From the NCBI GenBank assembly GCA_037367355.1, contig CM074700.1:124001-188000 (forward strand): a stretch of DNA of 64,000 bases, read 5' to 3'. The DNA is from Neoscytalidium dimidiatum. Lineage: Eukaryota > Ascomycota > Dothideomycetes > Botryosphaeriales > Botryosphaeriaceae. The translations under genes were made by a program, and so were the position numbers. Of this stretch, positions 20,558 through 30,407 are shown piece after piece (the stretch's first letter is position 1; every line of letters starts with the position of its first letter). The notes beneath the pieces are model-generated. The model had not been told where the DNA came from, did no database searches, and worked only from the letters and a program-made list of their open reading frames with translations.

Positions 20558-21636
20558 TCAACGCTTTAACCTCGCCGTCTCTGGTCTCATGCTGTAGCCA
20601 TTCACCGGCGGGTTTGTTATTTTGGAATCGTATCTTTCTTGCCCGGGCTCTGGGAACATGGGCGTGTCGCTTCCTGGACCATGGTCCAATTCGAGCACGG
20701 TAGCAGGTGGTGGGCGCATGCGCGTATCCCCTCTTCGGAGGGTGTAGAGAACCGGGGCGTTGACTGCCACGGCTGCTACGAACAGCTCGATGCTCGCCCA
20801 GGTTGTCCTGTTGACCTGACTGACCGCCTGGTTATGGTTCTGGGGAAGGCGTACGATGGTGATGGCGACGATGAAGAAGCCGAGGCTGAACAGTGTTGCT
20901 ATGGGAAGGCGCTGGAGCAATGGACGCTTCAAGTAGTGGAAGAAGATGGGGATGGGCAGAGCCATGAGCATGACGTCGGTGATGATGTTCAGGATGCCGA
21001 GAGTGAGCAGCTGCACTTGAGCTTGCGAGCAGCTTCCTGCGCTTGGTCAGCTTGGCTTTTCTTGAGTATGCATGTGCACCAAGCGAACGAACCTGGATCA
21101 GGAATCACCTGCCAATACAGATGGAACGGGTGGCATTCAGTGAAGGTGACGACTTGCACGGCCACATAGGTGGCGGCAAACACAGCGAGGAAAGAGCGCA
21201 ACACAGGATATTCCCAGTGCAGACCCTTGATCAGCTGTCGAGTAATATCGAGGAGAACAAGCTTTTGCAGCCAAAGACTGCGGATTTCATCACTATCGAA
21301 ACGCTACACTCGAGGAGGTGGATGTGCGGCTTACTATGAGTTGTAGAAGACGCGATTTGTAATTGCAAACTTGCTCCCAATCTCACGGCGATGGATCTTT
21401 TCCGGAGTCCAGTGGGTGGAAGATCGGAGCTTTGGGGACATGTTGTTCGTGCCCCAGGTGATGACGACGTGAACCAGGCTGAGGCGCACGAGAGCGCACA
21501 GGATGGCGCCCATGGTGAGGTAGTCACCCAGGACGAAGGGCTGGCGTCTGACCTTCCGCAGGACCAGCCTCGCGGCCATGACGGCCACAGCGAGCCAGGT
21601 AAGAAGCCATAGGACCAGCAAGGTCGGATCATCCAT
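20558..21636 (-). CDS. SAT4 family (fungal rhodopsin-domain) integral membrane protein
   Basis: Three exons on the minus strand: 21636-21335, 21277-21093 and 21036-20558, giving 321 aa. The joins are FYNS|YLWLQKL and PDPG|SCSQAQ, both canonical. Seven hydrophobic helices can be followed: LLVLWLLTWLAVAV, GDYLTMGAILCALV, VLLDITRQLI, LAVFAATYVAVQVV, LGILNIITDVMLMALPIPIF, LFSLGFFIVAITIV and IELFVAAVAVNAPVLY. CSQAQVQLLTLGILNIITD is the family hallmark. These fungal plasma-membrane proteins include the PTH11-like group; their ligands are mostly unknown and no opsin-type retinal function should be assumed. An in-frame ATG further up (21801) exists, but a TATATC-type box near 21745 favours the start at 21636. 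The C-tail is polar. Confidence 0.88.
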
Positions 21637-21743
21637 CGGGGGCCGGCCCGAACGGTCGGACGGCAAGCTGGTGGAGGAAGTGGGGGAAGGAGAGACTGCC
21701 AGAAAGGCGGAAAGCAGAGCAGTGATCCGAGTCGGCCTCGCAT

Positions 21744-21750
21744 GATATAT
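21744..21750 (-). promoter_or_regulatory. candidate TATA box of SAT4-type gene
   Basis: Reads ATATATC on the minus strand, about 110 nt upstream of the chosen start at 21636. It supports that start over the ATG at 21801. Confidence 0.4.
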
Positions 21751-22057
21751 GAGAAGCGGCAGCGGCCGCGGTGTTACGAGATTCACACCGGGCGCTGCCA
21801 AAGACGGGCACTACGCCTAGCGTTCCTGTCACGCCGGCCGTTGCGACGGGGCTTGCGTTGACAGGACCAATTTCCTCCGTGGTAGCCAGCCGGGACGGAA
21901 CGGCAAACGCCATGGTGGGAGTGACTAGGCGTTTTCCGGGCTTTAATGAGCGCTCGGAAGCCCACCACCCCCACAAAACCGCAGCCCTGTGCGCCGCCAC
22001 CTCGTGCCCGAGAGCCCCTTACGCGGACCTCGACTACAGATCGGCTATTCGCGAATC

Positions 22058-22064
22058 TATATAT
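22058..22064 (+). promoter_or_regulatory. candidate TATA box (TATATAT)
   Basis: TATATAT about 160 nt upstream of the alpha/beta hydrolase ATG. Confidence 0.45.
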
Positions 22065-22225
22065 CTGATGCCTTGTGCCGCCATGGGGCTCCAAGGCACC
22101 GCCGTCCTTCTCCTGAGTCCTGCGCCCCGAGGCCGCTGCTGCAGGCTGCTTTCCCCCTCCCCCCTGCTCCGTGGCCAGACCGTCCGCGCACCAGCTGCCC
22201 TTCCGCGACGATTCAGGGAGCAGGG

Positions 22226-23553
22226 ATGCGTTCCGCAATTTTCTTTTTCCTGGGCCTCGCTGGTGCAGCGATCGCCAACCCCACCACCACCACCACCACC
22301 ACCACCACCGCCACCGCTACCGACACGCCTCACACTCGCAAGTACTTCTACACGGGCGGTCAGTACGTTGCCGACAGCGATGGCGACCACACCTGGACCG
22401 ACCAGCTGTACGTCGAGCAGCTGACGCCGGTCGGCGGGGCGACCAAGGAGAGCCCGATCGTCTTCATCCACGGACAGGCCCAGACAGGAACGGTAAGCCG
22501 ACGACGATATCTGCAACTGGCTACTTCCGGCCGCGGCGCCGAGCATGTGGTCTCGCGGCCTGACTCGGCGCCGTCCGGAAAGCCAGGAAGATCTTCTCAC
22601 GCCATGACAAAACCATCGAGGCAAAATATCACGCACGCACGCACGCGAACACTGCTGATCCGATTTTCTTCGAACTCGCGCAGAACTGGCTGAACAAGCC
22701 CGACGGCTCGCCTGGCTGGTCGTCGTTCTTCCTGGCCCAGGGCTACCAGGTCTACATCGTCGACCAGACCTACCGCGGCCGCTCGCCCACGACGCCGGGG
22801 CTGACGACCAGCGCCTACTCGGCCGAGCTGCTGCAGCAGCGCTTCACCGCGCCCAAGCTGTACGACCTGTGGCCGCAGTCGCAGCTGCACACCCAATGGC
22901 CCGGCAACGGCACCATGGGCGACGCCTACTTCGACGCCTACTACTCGTCGACGGTGCCCTTCCTCGGCGGCTCGGCCGTCGCGCAGCAGACGTCGTTCCA
23001 GCACGCCGGCGCGAAGCTGCTGGACCGCATCGGCGTGCCGGCCGTGCTGGTGGCGCACAGCCAGGGCGGGCTGATGCCGTGGCTGCTGGCGGACGTGCGC
23101 CCGGATCTCGTCAAGAGCATCGTCTCGCTCGAGCCGACCGGCCCGCCCTTCCGCGAGGCCGTCTTCTCGACGTCGGCGGCCCGTCCCTACGGCCTGACCG
23201 ACGCGCCGCTGACATACGACCCGCCGGTCGCCAACGCCTCGGCCGACCTCGTCCAGGAGGTCATCCCCGGCAACGTCACGGCTGGTATCTCGGATTGCGT
23301 GCTCCAGGCGTCGAACAGCACGCGTAAGCTCGTCAACCTGGCGAACATCCCGACGGTGGTGTTGACCACCGAGGCGAGCTACCACGTCCCCTATGACTGG
23401 TGCACCGTCAGGTTTTTAAACCAGGCCGGTGTCCCCGCTGACCATCTGTACCTCCCTGACGTTGGAATCCACGGAAATGCCCACATGACGTTTCTAGAGA
23501 AGAACTCTGACGAGGTTGCGGCCAAGGTCAATGAATGGATCGAAAGCCACTAA
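22226..23553 (+). CDS. secreted alpha/beta hydrolase
   Basis: Two exons, 22226-22492 and 22684-23553 (intron 191 nt, GTAAGC...GCGCAG), giving 378 aa. Residues 1-18 (MRSAIFFFLGLAGAAIAN) form a signal peptide, followed by a run of nine Thr made by an ACC microsatellite. The fold features are PIVFIHGQAQTG (oxyanion loop), YIVDQTYRGRSP, nucleophile elbow VAHSQGG with Ser215, and GIHGNAHM with the likely catalytic His352 or His356. The catalytic acid cannot be fixed by eye. It belongs to a large fungal group of extracellular esterase/lipase-like enzymes with unknown substrates. Several NxT/NxS sequons suit secretion. It is divergent from the SAT4-type gene. Confidence 0.9.
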
Positions 23554-24796
23554 AAAGTTGAATATCAAATCACGAACAGACCATAATATAATGTAATGAA
23601 TAAAGCTCCTCACAGCTGCCAAAGCCTGTCAAACTTGCCTCGGATCGCAAATAAGCAACGCGTATATATGAGGTGGTAGACGTGAAGACAGGCCTCCGAA
23701 ATGATCACCGCCTTGGCTAAGCGAGCCATTCAGCCTAATTAGGTAATTGGGTGAGAAGGAAAGGGGGGGGGTCTCGATGAAGTCCTGCAAGGAATTGGGC
23801 ACGCAGCATTGTGCTGTCAGCGCCGTAAAATGGTAGGTCGAAGCAGTCGTCCGCACGCAGATGTCACTATGCATCCTGAACGTTAAGTTTACGTCCAGAC
23901 GACTGCCTCGACTTCGACCCCCCACATACAGCTTCACCATGTGAGGTACTCCTAACGCGACTATTTTTGTTCCCAATCGTGCTGAGTTTTTCTTTTTTTT
24001 AAAAGAAAAAAAGTAATGGCTCCTATACAACTTAATCTTGAGTTTCGGTGGGGCAAACTAGACTTTATTTCGATTCCCTTGCTCAAAAGGGCGATCCTCG
24101 CTTCTGTCAGACGCGGCTCGGCCCACGCGACGATCCCGCACATTCTCACACTTTCACTCACCATGCAGTAAGCTACGCATCCCAACCCAATTCCGGTAAG
24201 TGGGAACCAGATGCTTATTCCTCCTTCCCATGCCAAGTGGGGTAAGGAGCTTCCGAACGCTGCAACTGAATTTGAGTTGCGTACATCAGCTCACATTTCC
24301 GCTGACCCGGTTCCCCATCTCTCTTCGAAATTGGCATGCACAAGGACCAAAGACGGCGCCTACCCATTCAACGCACGTTACACAGAGCAGTAGCAAGCAA
24401 TGATTTTCACGACCTCGCGTACAGATCCACATCTTTTGCACAACCGCGGGAGCTTGCACCCTCAAATCCACTTGTCTCCATTGCGATGAACGACCTCCAA
24501 TAATCCTCCCCTCCCTCCTTGCTAAAACAACGACGACGGTCAATTGAGCTTACTCCTGTCCCTTCCCGCACAACGCCCAATCGGAGAGCCACGTCCTAAA
24601 CCATCCCCGCATCCTTTCCCCGCACCGCCCATGAGGCCACAGCCAGACAGATCGCACGGATTGCTGGGTCGGCCATCCCTATCACAAAACGAACAAAAGA
24701 AAAACGGTCCTGCCTCCCCCCAATCTTCAACTCTCCACCACCTCCTCCACCACCACCACCACTCCAAAAAAAAAAAAAAACAAATAGAAAAACAGC
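23554..24796. other. intergenic region
   Basis: Between two (+) genes; promoter of the FAD oxidoreductase is expected at the right. Contains an A/T homopolymer palindrome near 23985-24012 and a pyrimidine/ACC-rich leader ending in a run of 14 or more A just before the next gene. No gene recognised. Confidence 0.55.
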
Positions 24797-25356
24797 ATGA
24801 CGCCCGAATACGACCTCATCGTCGTCGGCTCCGGCTTCGCCGGCACCACGGCGACGCTCAGCTTCCTCGAAACCTGCGCCGCGGCGCACAAGCGCGGGCG
24901 CGTCGCGCTCGTCGAGGCCGGGCGGGCGGACGAGCGCAGCGGGGCGTCGCGCTGGACGATGGCGTTCCTGCGGCTGGACCGGCACCTGGCCTTCGACGCC
25001 GGGTGGGCGCGCGAGATGGCGGCCGTCAGCCGCGGGCGGGCGGACCGGCGGCAGTGCGAGACGCTGGCGCGGGAGGCGCAGCGGACGGCCAAGTGGCTGC
25101 AGGCGCGCGGCGTCGCCTTCGCCCACCACGACGAGCGCGACGTGCTGCTGGAGTTCGAGACCGGCCAGCACTTCGTGCGGCCCGAGGGCGGCGGCGTCGC
25201 CGTCGTCGCGCGGCTGATGGACCTGATCGCCCGCTTTCCCGACGCCCAGGTGCTGTGGGAGACGGAGGCGAGGCGGGTGCTGACCACGGCGCAGGGCGCG
25301 GTGAGGGGGTTGCAGGTGAGGAGGAAGGATGGGAGGGTGTATGAATTGTGAGTTTT

Positions 25357-25396
<40 letters not shown>

Positions 25397-26527
25397 TTTC
25401 CCCTTTTTCCCCCTTCCCCCTTCCCCCTTCCCCCTCCCCCCTCGGCTGACGCGATTGAAGGGCTGCCCCGGATGTGGTTCTTGCGTGTGGTGGGTTCGAG
25501 GGGAACCCCGAGATGCTGGCAAAGTACATAGGTGATCGGACGCACGAACTACCATTGATTGCTCCCGGCTTGAAGTACAACAAAGGAGCTGGCTTGAACA
25601 TGGCGTTGGAGCTTGGTGCAGATACGAGCGGTTCGTTCGACGGGATGCACTGCGAGCTTGTGGACACGCGAGCAACAAAGCCAGACGCTGTTATCGTAAG
25701 TTGCTCTTCTGCCGCTGGACTGGCATGTTGCTCACCGGGAGCTAGTGGGGCCATAACTACGGCATTGTGGTCAACGGGCGCTGCAAGCGTTTCTTCGACG
25801 AGGGCAAGAGACACCTCTTTGCCACCTTCGAGATGATTGCCCTCGAGCTTTGGCGGGCCCAGAACCAGAAGGGATATTTCGTCACGGATGACACCATCAT
25901 GAAGCGTTTCCGTCCAGGCTGGGTCTACGACACCACCGACAAAGAGCCAGAGAAAGCGGACACCATCCGAGAGCTGGCAGTCAAGCTTGGCGCCGATCCC
26001 GACGAGCTTGAAAAGACAGTGAATGAGTTCAACGAGGCGTGTGACAAGGAGACCCCGTTTGACCTCATGAAGTTGGACGGAAAGCGCACCCACGGGCTGT
26101 CACCGGACAAGACGAATTGGGCCAACCCGATCGTTACTCCACCGTTTTACGGGTAAGTGCCCGGGTGTCTGCGAGCTGAACTGTTACTCACTTTCGTGGA
26201 AGGTACCCGCTGGAGGCCCATCTGACGTTCACTTACGGAGGCGTCAAAACAAACACCAACGCGCAGGTACTGGCTACCAATGGCGTTCCAATTCCTGGGC
26301 TTTGGGCAGCAGGGGAGATGACCGGTCTGTTCTATAACGGTATCAGCTCCATTTCCTCTGATGCTACTCTTCGCTGACCAGATATAGAATATCCTCCAGC
26401 AACTTCGGTCCTGCGCTCTCTTACTTTCGGGCGTCTTGCGGGCACGGAGATTGCGCAGAAGCTGAAAAAGGGCGTCTTCGGCAACCTAAAGTCGAGCGTC
26501 ACATCTCTTACCGCTTCAAAGCTTTGA
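24797..26527 (+). CDS. FAD-dependent fumarate reductase/tricarballylate dehydrogenase-like oxidoreductase
   Basis: Five exons: 24797-25347, 25461-25695, 25746-26152, 26203-26339 and 26388-26527, giving 489 aa. All joins keep frame (YEL|AAPDVV, DAVI|WGHNYG, FYG|YPLEAH, FYN|EYPPATS). N-terminal dinucleotide-binding motif YDLIVVGSGFAGTTA with GxGxxG at 11-16 and the acidic VEAG at the end of strand 2. Mid-protein ACGGFEGNP and C-terminal GLWAAGEMTG are hallmarks of the FAD_binding_2 family (fumarate reductase/succinate dehydrogenase flavoprotein type). It most resembles the tricarballylate-dehydrogenase (TcuA) branch; the substrate is not proven. No signal peptide, so probably cytosolic. Exon 1 is much more GC-rich than exons 2-5. 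Intron 1 carries a (TC)16 run. Confidence 0.9.
25361..25392. repeat. (TC)16 microsatellite in intron 1
   Basis: Sixteen TC units followed by a C/T-rich tract inside the first intron of the FAD oxidoreductase gene; it forms an extended polypyrimidine tract before the acceptor. Confidence 0.9.
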
Positions 26528-27495
26528 AATTTGCAGTCGCGCAGGACAGCATGTATTCCGTTTTCGCCAAGTAATATGCCCTTCCAATTCCCTTTGGCGT
26601 TGGGTTCGATCTGGCCCAGAACTCTTTAATTATTTTCCACGCAAATCCATCGTGCTGGAAGGGGTATCAGTTGACTCCGAAAGCACACAAAAGGACGAAC
26701 GATGCTTGCCGAATTTATTCTCCGCAAATTCAATTAACTTGGCAGCGTACGAGGCTCTACGCGGCAGATACGCTAAATGAAGTGATAAAAGACTTCAAGG
26801 TATACGTCCGCAACAGGAGGATAGCCGGACAGACGGATGCACCCTCAATCACAACTTCCGTTATGTTCATGGGCACTGGAAGCAGTCATCCAGATGCAGA
26901 TGTTGCCAATACTATCAAACATTTCTATCCTGATGGCTATTTCAGCCCCATATAAAAGCTTTGCTTCCTGCTGTTGAAGCGGCGATGCCCCTGATAATGC
27001 GCACCAGTACCGTACGCATATGCAGTGGCTTCAGCAAGAGAACCAGGGTCCAGATCTATTCCTCTTGGCTATCTGGTTGCTCTTTGTGATGTCGCGAGCA
27101 CTGGATATTATCCTACGAGCACTTCGAAAGCAGTCATACCTTATCCACCCTTCTTCCAACATCTCAAGCTTAAATGAAGGTAGCATGATTGTCGGCATTT
27201 TATCACACCAATTGCATGGTAGTCCCTTGATCCTGCAACCAAGCTCCTGTCCTACGAACGAGGGCGGATGGCGCAGGGGTCAGCTGCGGGTCACCGAGAT
27301 CCCAGTCTCTGAAAACCTCCTCCGTCACAACAGTCACCTATCATAGGCTGGCACAAGCTTTCCGTAGCCCTCCGAGCACATGCCCTGCCCAAGCAACGAG
27401 AAGCATGTTCCGCTTAGTTCTTCCCACCGCAGCCCTAAAACGCGCGCAGCTACAGCCACGGGTAAAAAGACGGCAAAAAGAAGAGTCGGGAATTG
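26528..27495. other. lower-GC intergenic region
   Basis: Clearly lower GC than the neighbouring genes. Short open frames exist on both strands (for example around 26710-26955) but lack good starts and family features. It might hold decayed sequence. No gene called. Confidence 0.45.
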
Positions 27496-27588
27496 AGCCC
27501 AAACGCGGGCGTCGAACCCGCAGCCTTGAGATAACACTCGTTGAGTGCCTGTAAGAGTCTCACGCTCTACCGATTGAGCTAGCCGGGC
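27496..27588 (-). tRNA. tRNA-Lys(CTT) with 19-nt intron
   Basis: Minus strand. Acceptor 5' strand GCCCGGC, D-arm GCTC...GAGC, anticodon stem TGAGA/TCTCA, loop CTCTTAA with anticodon CTT at 27553-27555, and T-arm GCGGG-TTCGACG-CCCGC. A 19-nt intron (27533-27551) sits just 3' of the anticodon at the canonical site and contains a CACTC/GAGTG hairpin. A T-run follows downstream (about 27476-27480), suiting Pol III termination. Odd: the 3' acceptor strand reads GTTTGGGC, one T longer than needed to pair with GCCCGGC, so position 72/73 pairing is out of register unless one T bulges. It could be functional with a bulge, or a recent pseudogene. Confidence 0.8.
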
Positions 27589-29667
27589 GGCGGTGGTAAG
27601 GTGTTGAGGCGCCTTGCCGGTTGTTGATGGAAAGGCATCGGAGGTCTACGATTATATCCAGGCGCGGTGCTTTCAAGACATTCCTAGCACGAAAAGAACT
27701 TGTGAGATGGCATGTGGACAGGACTACGCGGACCCGTAGGCTGTGGGTGAAATATTTCTCTCTTCGGGCTAACCGAATTCGGCAATCTTTGCCGGGCCGG
27801 AGATATTTCGGCAGCAGCCGCGTTTAGCCGACTCGGACGGCGCCGAGCGCGGTGGTAAGGCTGTCTGTAGGGCGGCGTGGGGAGTCGATGCGAGTTTGCG
27901 GATGGGTGCGGTGGGGGGTTGGGGTCGGTCGGGGCTGCCGATGGAAAAAGTCGGCGGTGCGGCGTGCATACGGTGGCGAGTTTGGCCGATGCGGGTTGCT
28001 GCTGCTGTCACACCAGTGCGCTCTAGAGTTCCTCGCCGAACAGCTCGTGCTGGACAAAAGTTCAACATCTGAATCCACTGGATCTTTATAGAAGTAATGG
28101 TCTGGTGTTTTCCCTATATAGAATAGTGTATCTTTATTACTACCAATCGGACTCCCCTAATCTTTTAATCAAGGGTTGAGGTATGAGTCGGCTTTAGGAT
28201 TTACCCGGAGTTTGGCTACTTTAGAGTAAATGATTGGGGCAATGATGGGAAATGGTCACTTCTTGAAATGCGTAGGAGAGTACGCTCGCGGCAAGTCGGA
28301 TGTAAGGATTCTGCGAGATTGACTGTGTGACTCGAGCGAGAAGAGCATGAGAATTCGGGTTCGGGGGGGATTTGCAGGGGGTTCACATCTCGGAGGTCAT
28401 CTTTGGTTGAAGCTACGAGTGGAGAGGAGGGAGTTGCGGGCATCTGCGTGATGTATGCTCGTTGAATACACCGAGAATGTCTATAGAAGGAGTCGATGAG
28501 ATCTCAGTTGCGGAACGAGTTGCCACCGATCGCATCGTGTTGTTTCCCTAGTTGGTCGTGTGTCGAAGAACTGCCAGATTACGATGTGTTCAGCTTGAGG
28601 GAGATGCATAAGACAAAAAGGCGTCGATAATCAGAAGACAGGCAAAGCATAGGGTAAACTTTCTGAAGATCCAGCATGGGGGACATGCGTTGCGGAATTC
28701 CCGAGGCGATTTCAGCAGAACACAGCCGATTGTGATCGGACAACTGATCAAAAAAAGAAAAAATAGAAAAACCTGCTAAGACTGAGAAAATGCCGCGAAA
28801 GTTGGAAGCATGATAGCTATGGTAGTGGATCAAAGCGTAGATTCGTGAGACTGGATGGTGGATGGAGCGACGGAGACGACACCTATCCAGATCCGATTTC
28901 GGCAACGGGCGGGATTGGCGGCCCCGCAAACTTCTCGAAGAGCGATAGAATGCGGAGAGCTCGATCCCGTGACGAGCGCGGGAGCGAGCAGGATGAACTC
29001 CAAAGGTGACGTCCAAGACGCGAGAAGGGGCAAGATTCGGCGGCGCCGACCCGGCCACGGCGCCAGCACGAGTCGGTTCCTGTTTATTTTCGTGGGGCGG
29101 GCGCGCAAAAGTCACGATGGTGGTTTGATGGTGTTGATATGAGATTGATGGTTGACTCGATGTAAATATGTCAGCGGGCGGCGAGGCGCTGACATGATGC
29201 CATCGAGTCAACGGGCGGGCGGCGGGTGGCCGGTCGGTCGGGCGGGCGGTAATCAGCTTATCAGGCCCGGCAGCCGCTCTGGGGCCACAAAGCCACACGA
29301 GTCCCTGCTGCCCTGCTGCCCTTGGCACCGGCGACGTCAGACAAACGCGACCACACGCGACCTCTACGCAAGGGGAGGAGCGAGAAGGGAAAAATTCTCG
29401 AACAGCCGCAGGCTTGGAGGCGGGCGCGGGCGCCCCGCACGGCAGACACCGGCCAAGGGCTGGCTGCCGAGCAGTCTAGCTGGGGGACAGTGTGCATGCG
29501 ATGGATAAGGTCGGTCATATCGTTACTCGTAGGGCAGAGCAGCAGCACCCCGGAATGCGCATGGCGCGCAGCTGTGGGATGTGCAGCCCTTGTGCCCTCG
29601 GGACCCACGCTAGACTCCACAGCCGGCCGCATGCGTGCAGATGTGCCGGCTACTTTCAGGCACGCTG

Positions 29668-29673
29668 CGATAA
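29668..29673 (+). promoter_or_regulatory. GATA-type site (CGATAA)
   Basis: Matches HGATAR, the binding consensus of nitrogen GATA factors such as AreA, about 740 nt upstream of the NCS1 permease start. A 6-mer match alone is weak evidence. Confidence 0.3.
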
Positions 29674-29937
29674 GGGACAAGGCGAGCGTGAGCAAGAGCT
29701 GTCAGTCGCCAGTTGCACCCGACCAGCGTCACGCGTAGATGTGCGCTGTCTCTCAACAGAGCTTTAGGAGACGCCGCCGCCAGCTACTAAAACCTAGAAC
29801 CTCTGCCGCCCGTATACTCGCCGACTGTTGTCGAAGCCCTGAAGACGCCCGCCGCCGACGAGAAAGGAGCGAGCCGCTGCAGGGCCGGTCGAATTTTTTT
29901 TTTTTTTTTTATATATTTTCTGCAAACAAAGTTTCCG

Positions 29938-29943
29938 CGATAA
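29938..29943 (+). promoter_or_regulatory. GATA-type site (CGATAA)
   Basis: Second CGATAAG match about 465 nt upstream of the NCS1 permease start; same caveat. Confidence 0.35.
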
Positions 29944-30407
29944 GACCAGGCCAGTGTGGGTTGACACAGCGGGCGCTAGCGGGCCTTGAACCCAAGCCAG
30001 ATCGACCACCTCCACGGAAGCTCTGATGTCGCCCGCCCGCCGCATCCTCTATAAACTGGCCAGGTCCCGCCATGGTACGACCTCACCTCCAGCCAGCCGC
30101 CCACCAGCCTGCTGTCCCCCTCCGCCGCCTCTCCCTCTCTTCTGACACTTCTGGCTGCCAATTAGCAGGCGAGGGCAACCAGCCAGAGCGGGAGCCCCTC
30201 ATCCCACAACCAGCCTCGTCTACCGGGGCCTCTACTCCGCGTGCGGCGTCCCTCCTACGTCAGCCCGCGTCGCCATCCTCGTCGTCGCAAAAGTCGCCGC
30301 CCTTCTCCCCCCGGCCATCTGACGACGACTACGACCGCGACTGCGACCCGCAATACGCCGACGTCCAGCCTTTCCTCCGTCCCTTTTCGCAATCCATAGC
30401 CGCCGAG

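Larger units (their letters stand above)
21637..22225. other. divergent promoter region
   Basis: 589 nt between the SAT4-type gene (-) and the secreted alpha/beta hydrolase (+). One TATA-like box serves each side (about 21744-21750 on the minus strand, 22058-22064 on the plus strand). Confidence 0.6.
27589..30407. other. long gene-poor region upstream of NCS1 permease
   Basis: No convincing gene in 2.8 kb. Several open frames (for example 28579-29328 minus) have no domain features and mostly lack ATG starts. Contains a poly-T run at about 29896-29910 and two CGATAA sites nearer the permease. The right 330 nt are open in frame with the permease from an ATG at 30072. Confidence 0.5.

Noticed and set aside
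21637..21801. N-terminal extension of the SAT4-type protein from the ATG at 21801
   Set aside because: Would put 55 Pro/Ser/Arg residues before helix 1, atypical for the family, and overlaps a TATA-like box.
26671..26955. 94-codon frame after the FAD oxidoreductase
   Set aside because: Begins at TTG, low-GC spacer, no domain; at best a relic.
28579..29328. 249-codon minus-strand frame
   Set aside because: No recognisable domain, Pro/Arg/Ser-rich, no usable splice or start context; not enough to call a gene.
30072..30407. 112-residue N-terminal extension of the NCS1 permease
   Set aside because: In frame and open, but Pro/Ser-rich and unlike the family; kept only as an alternative start.
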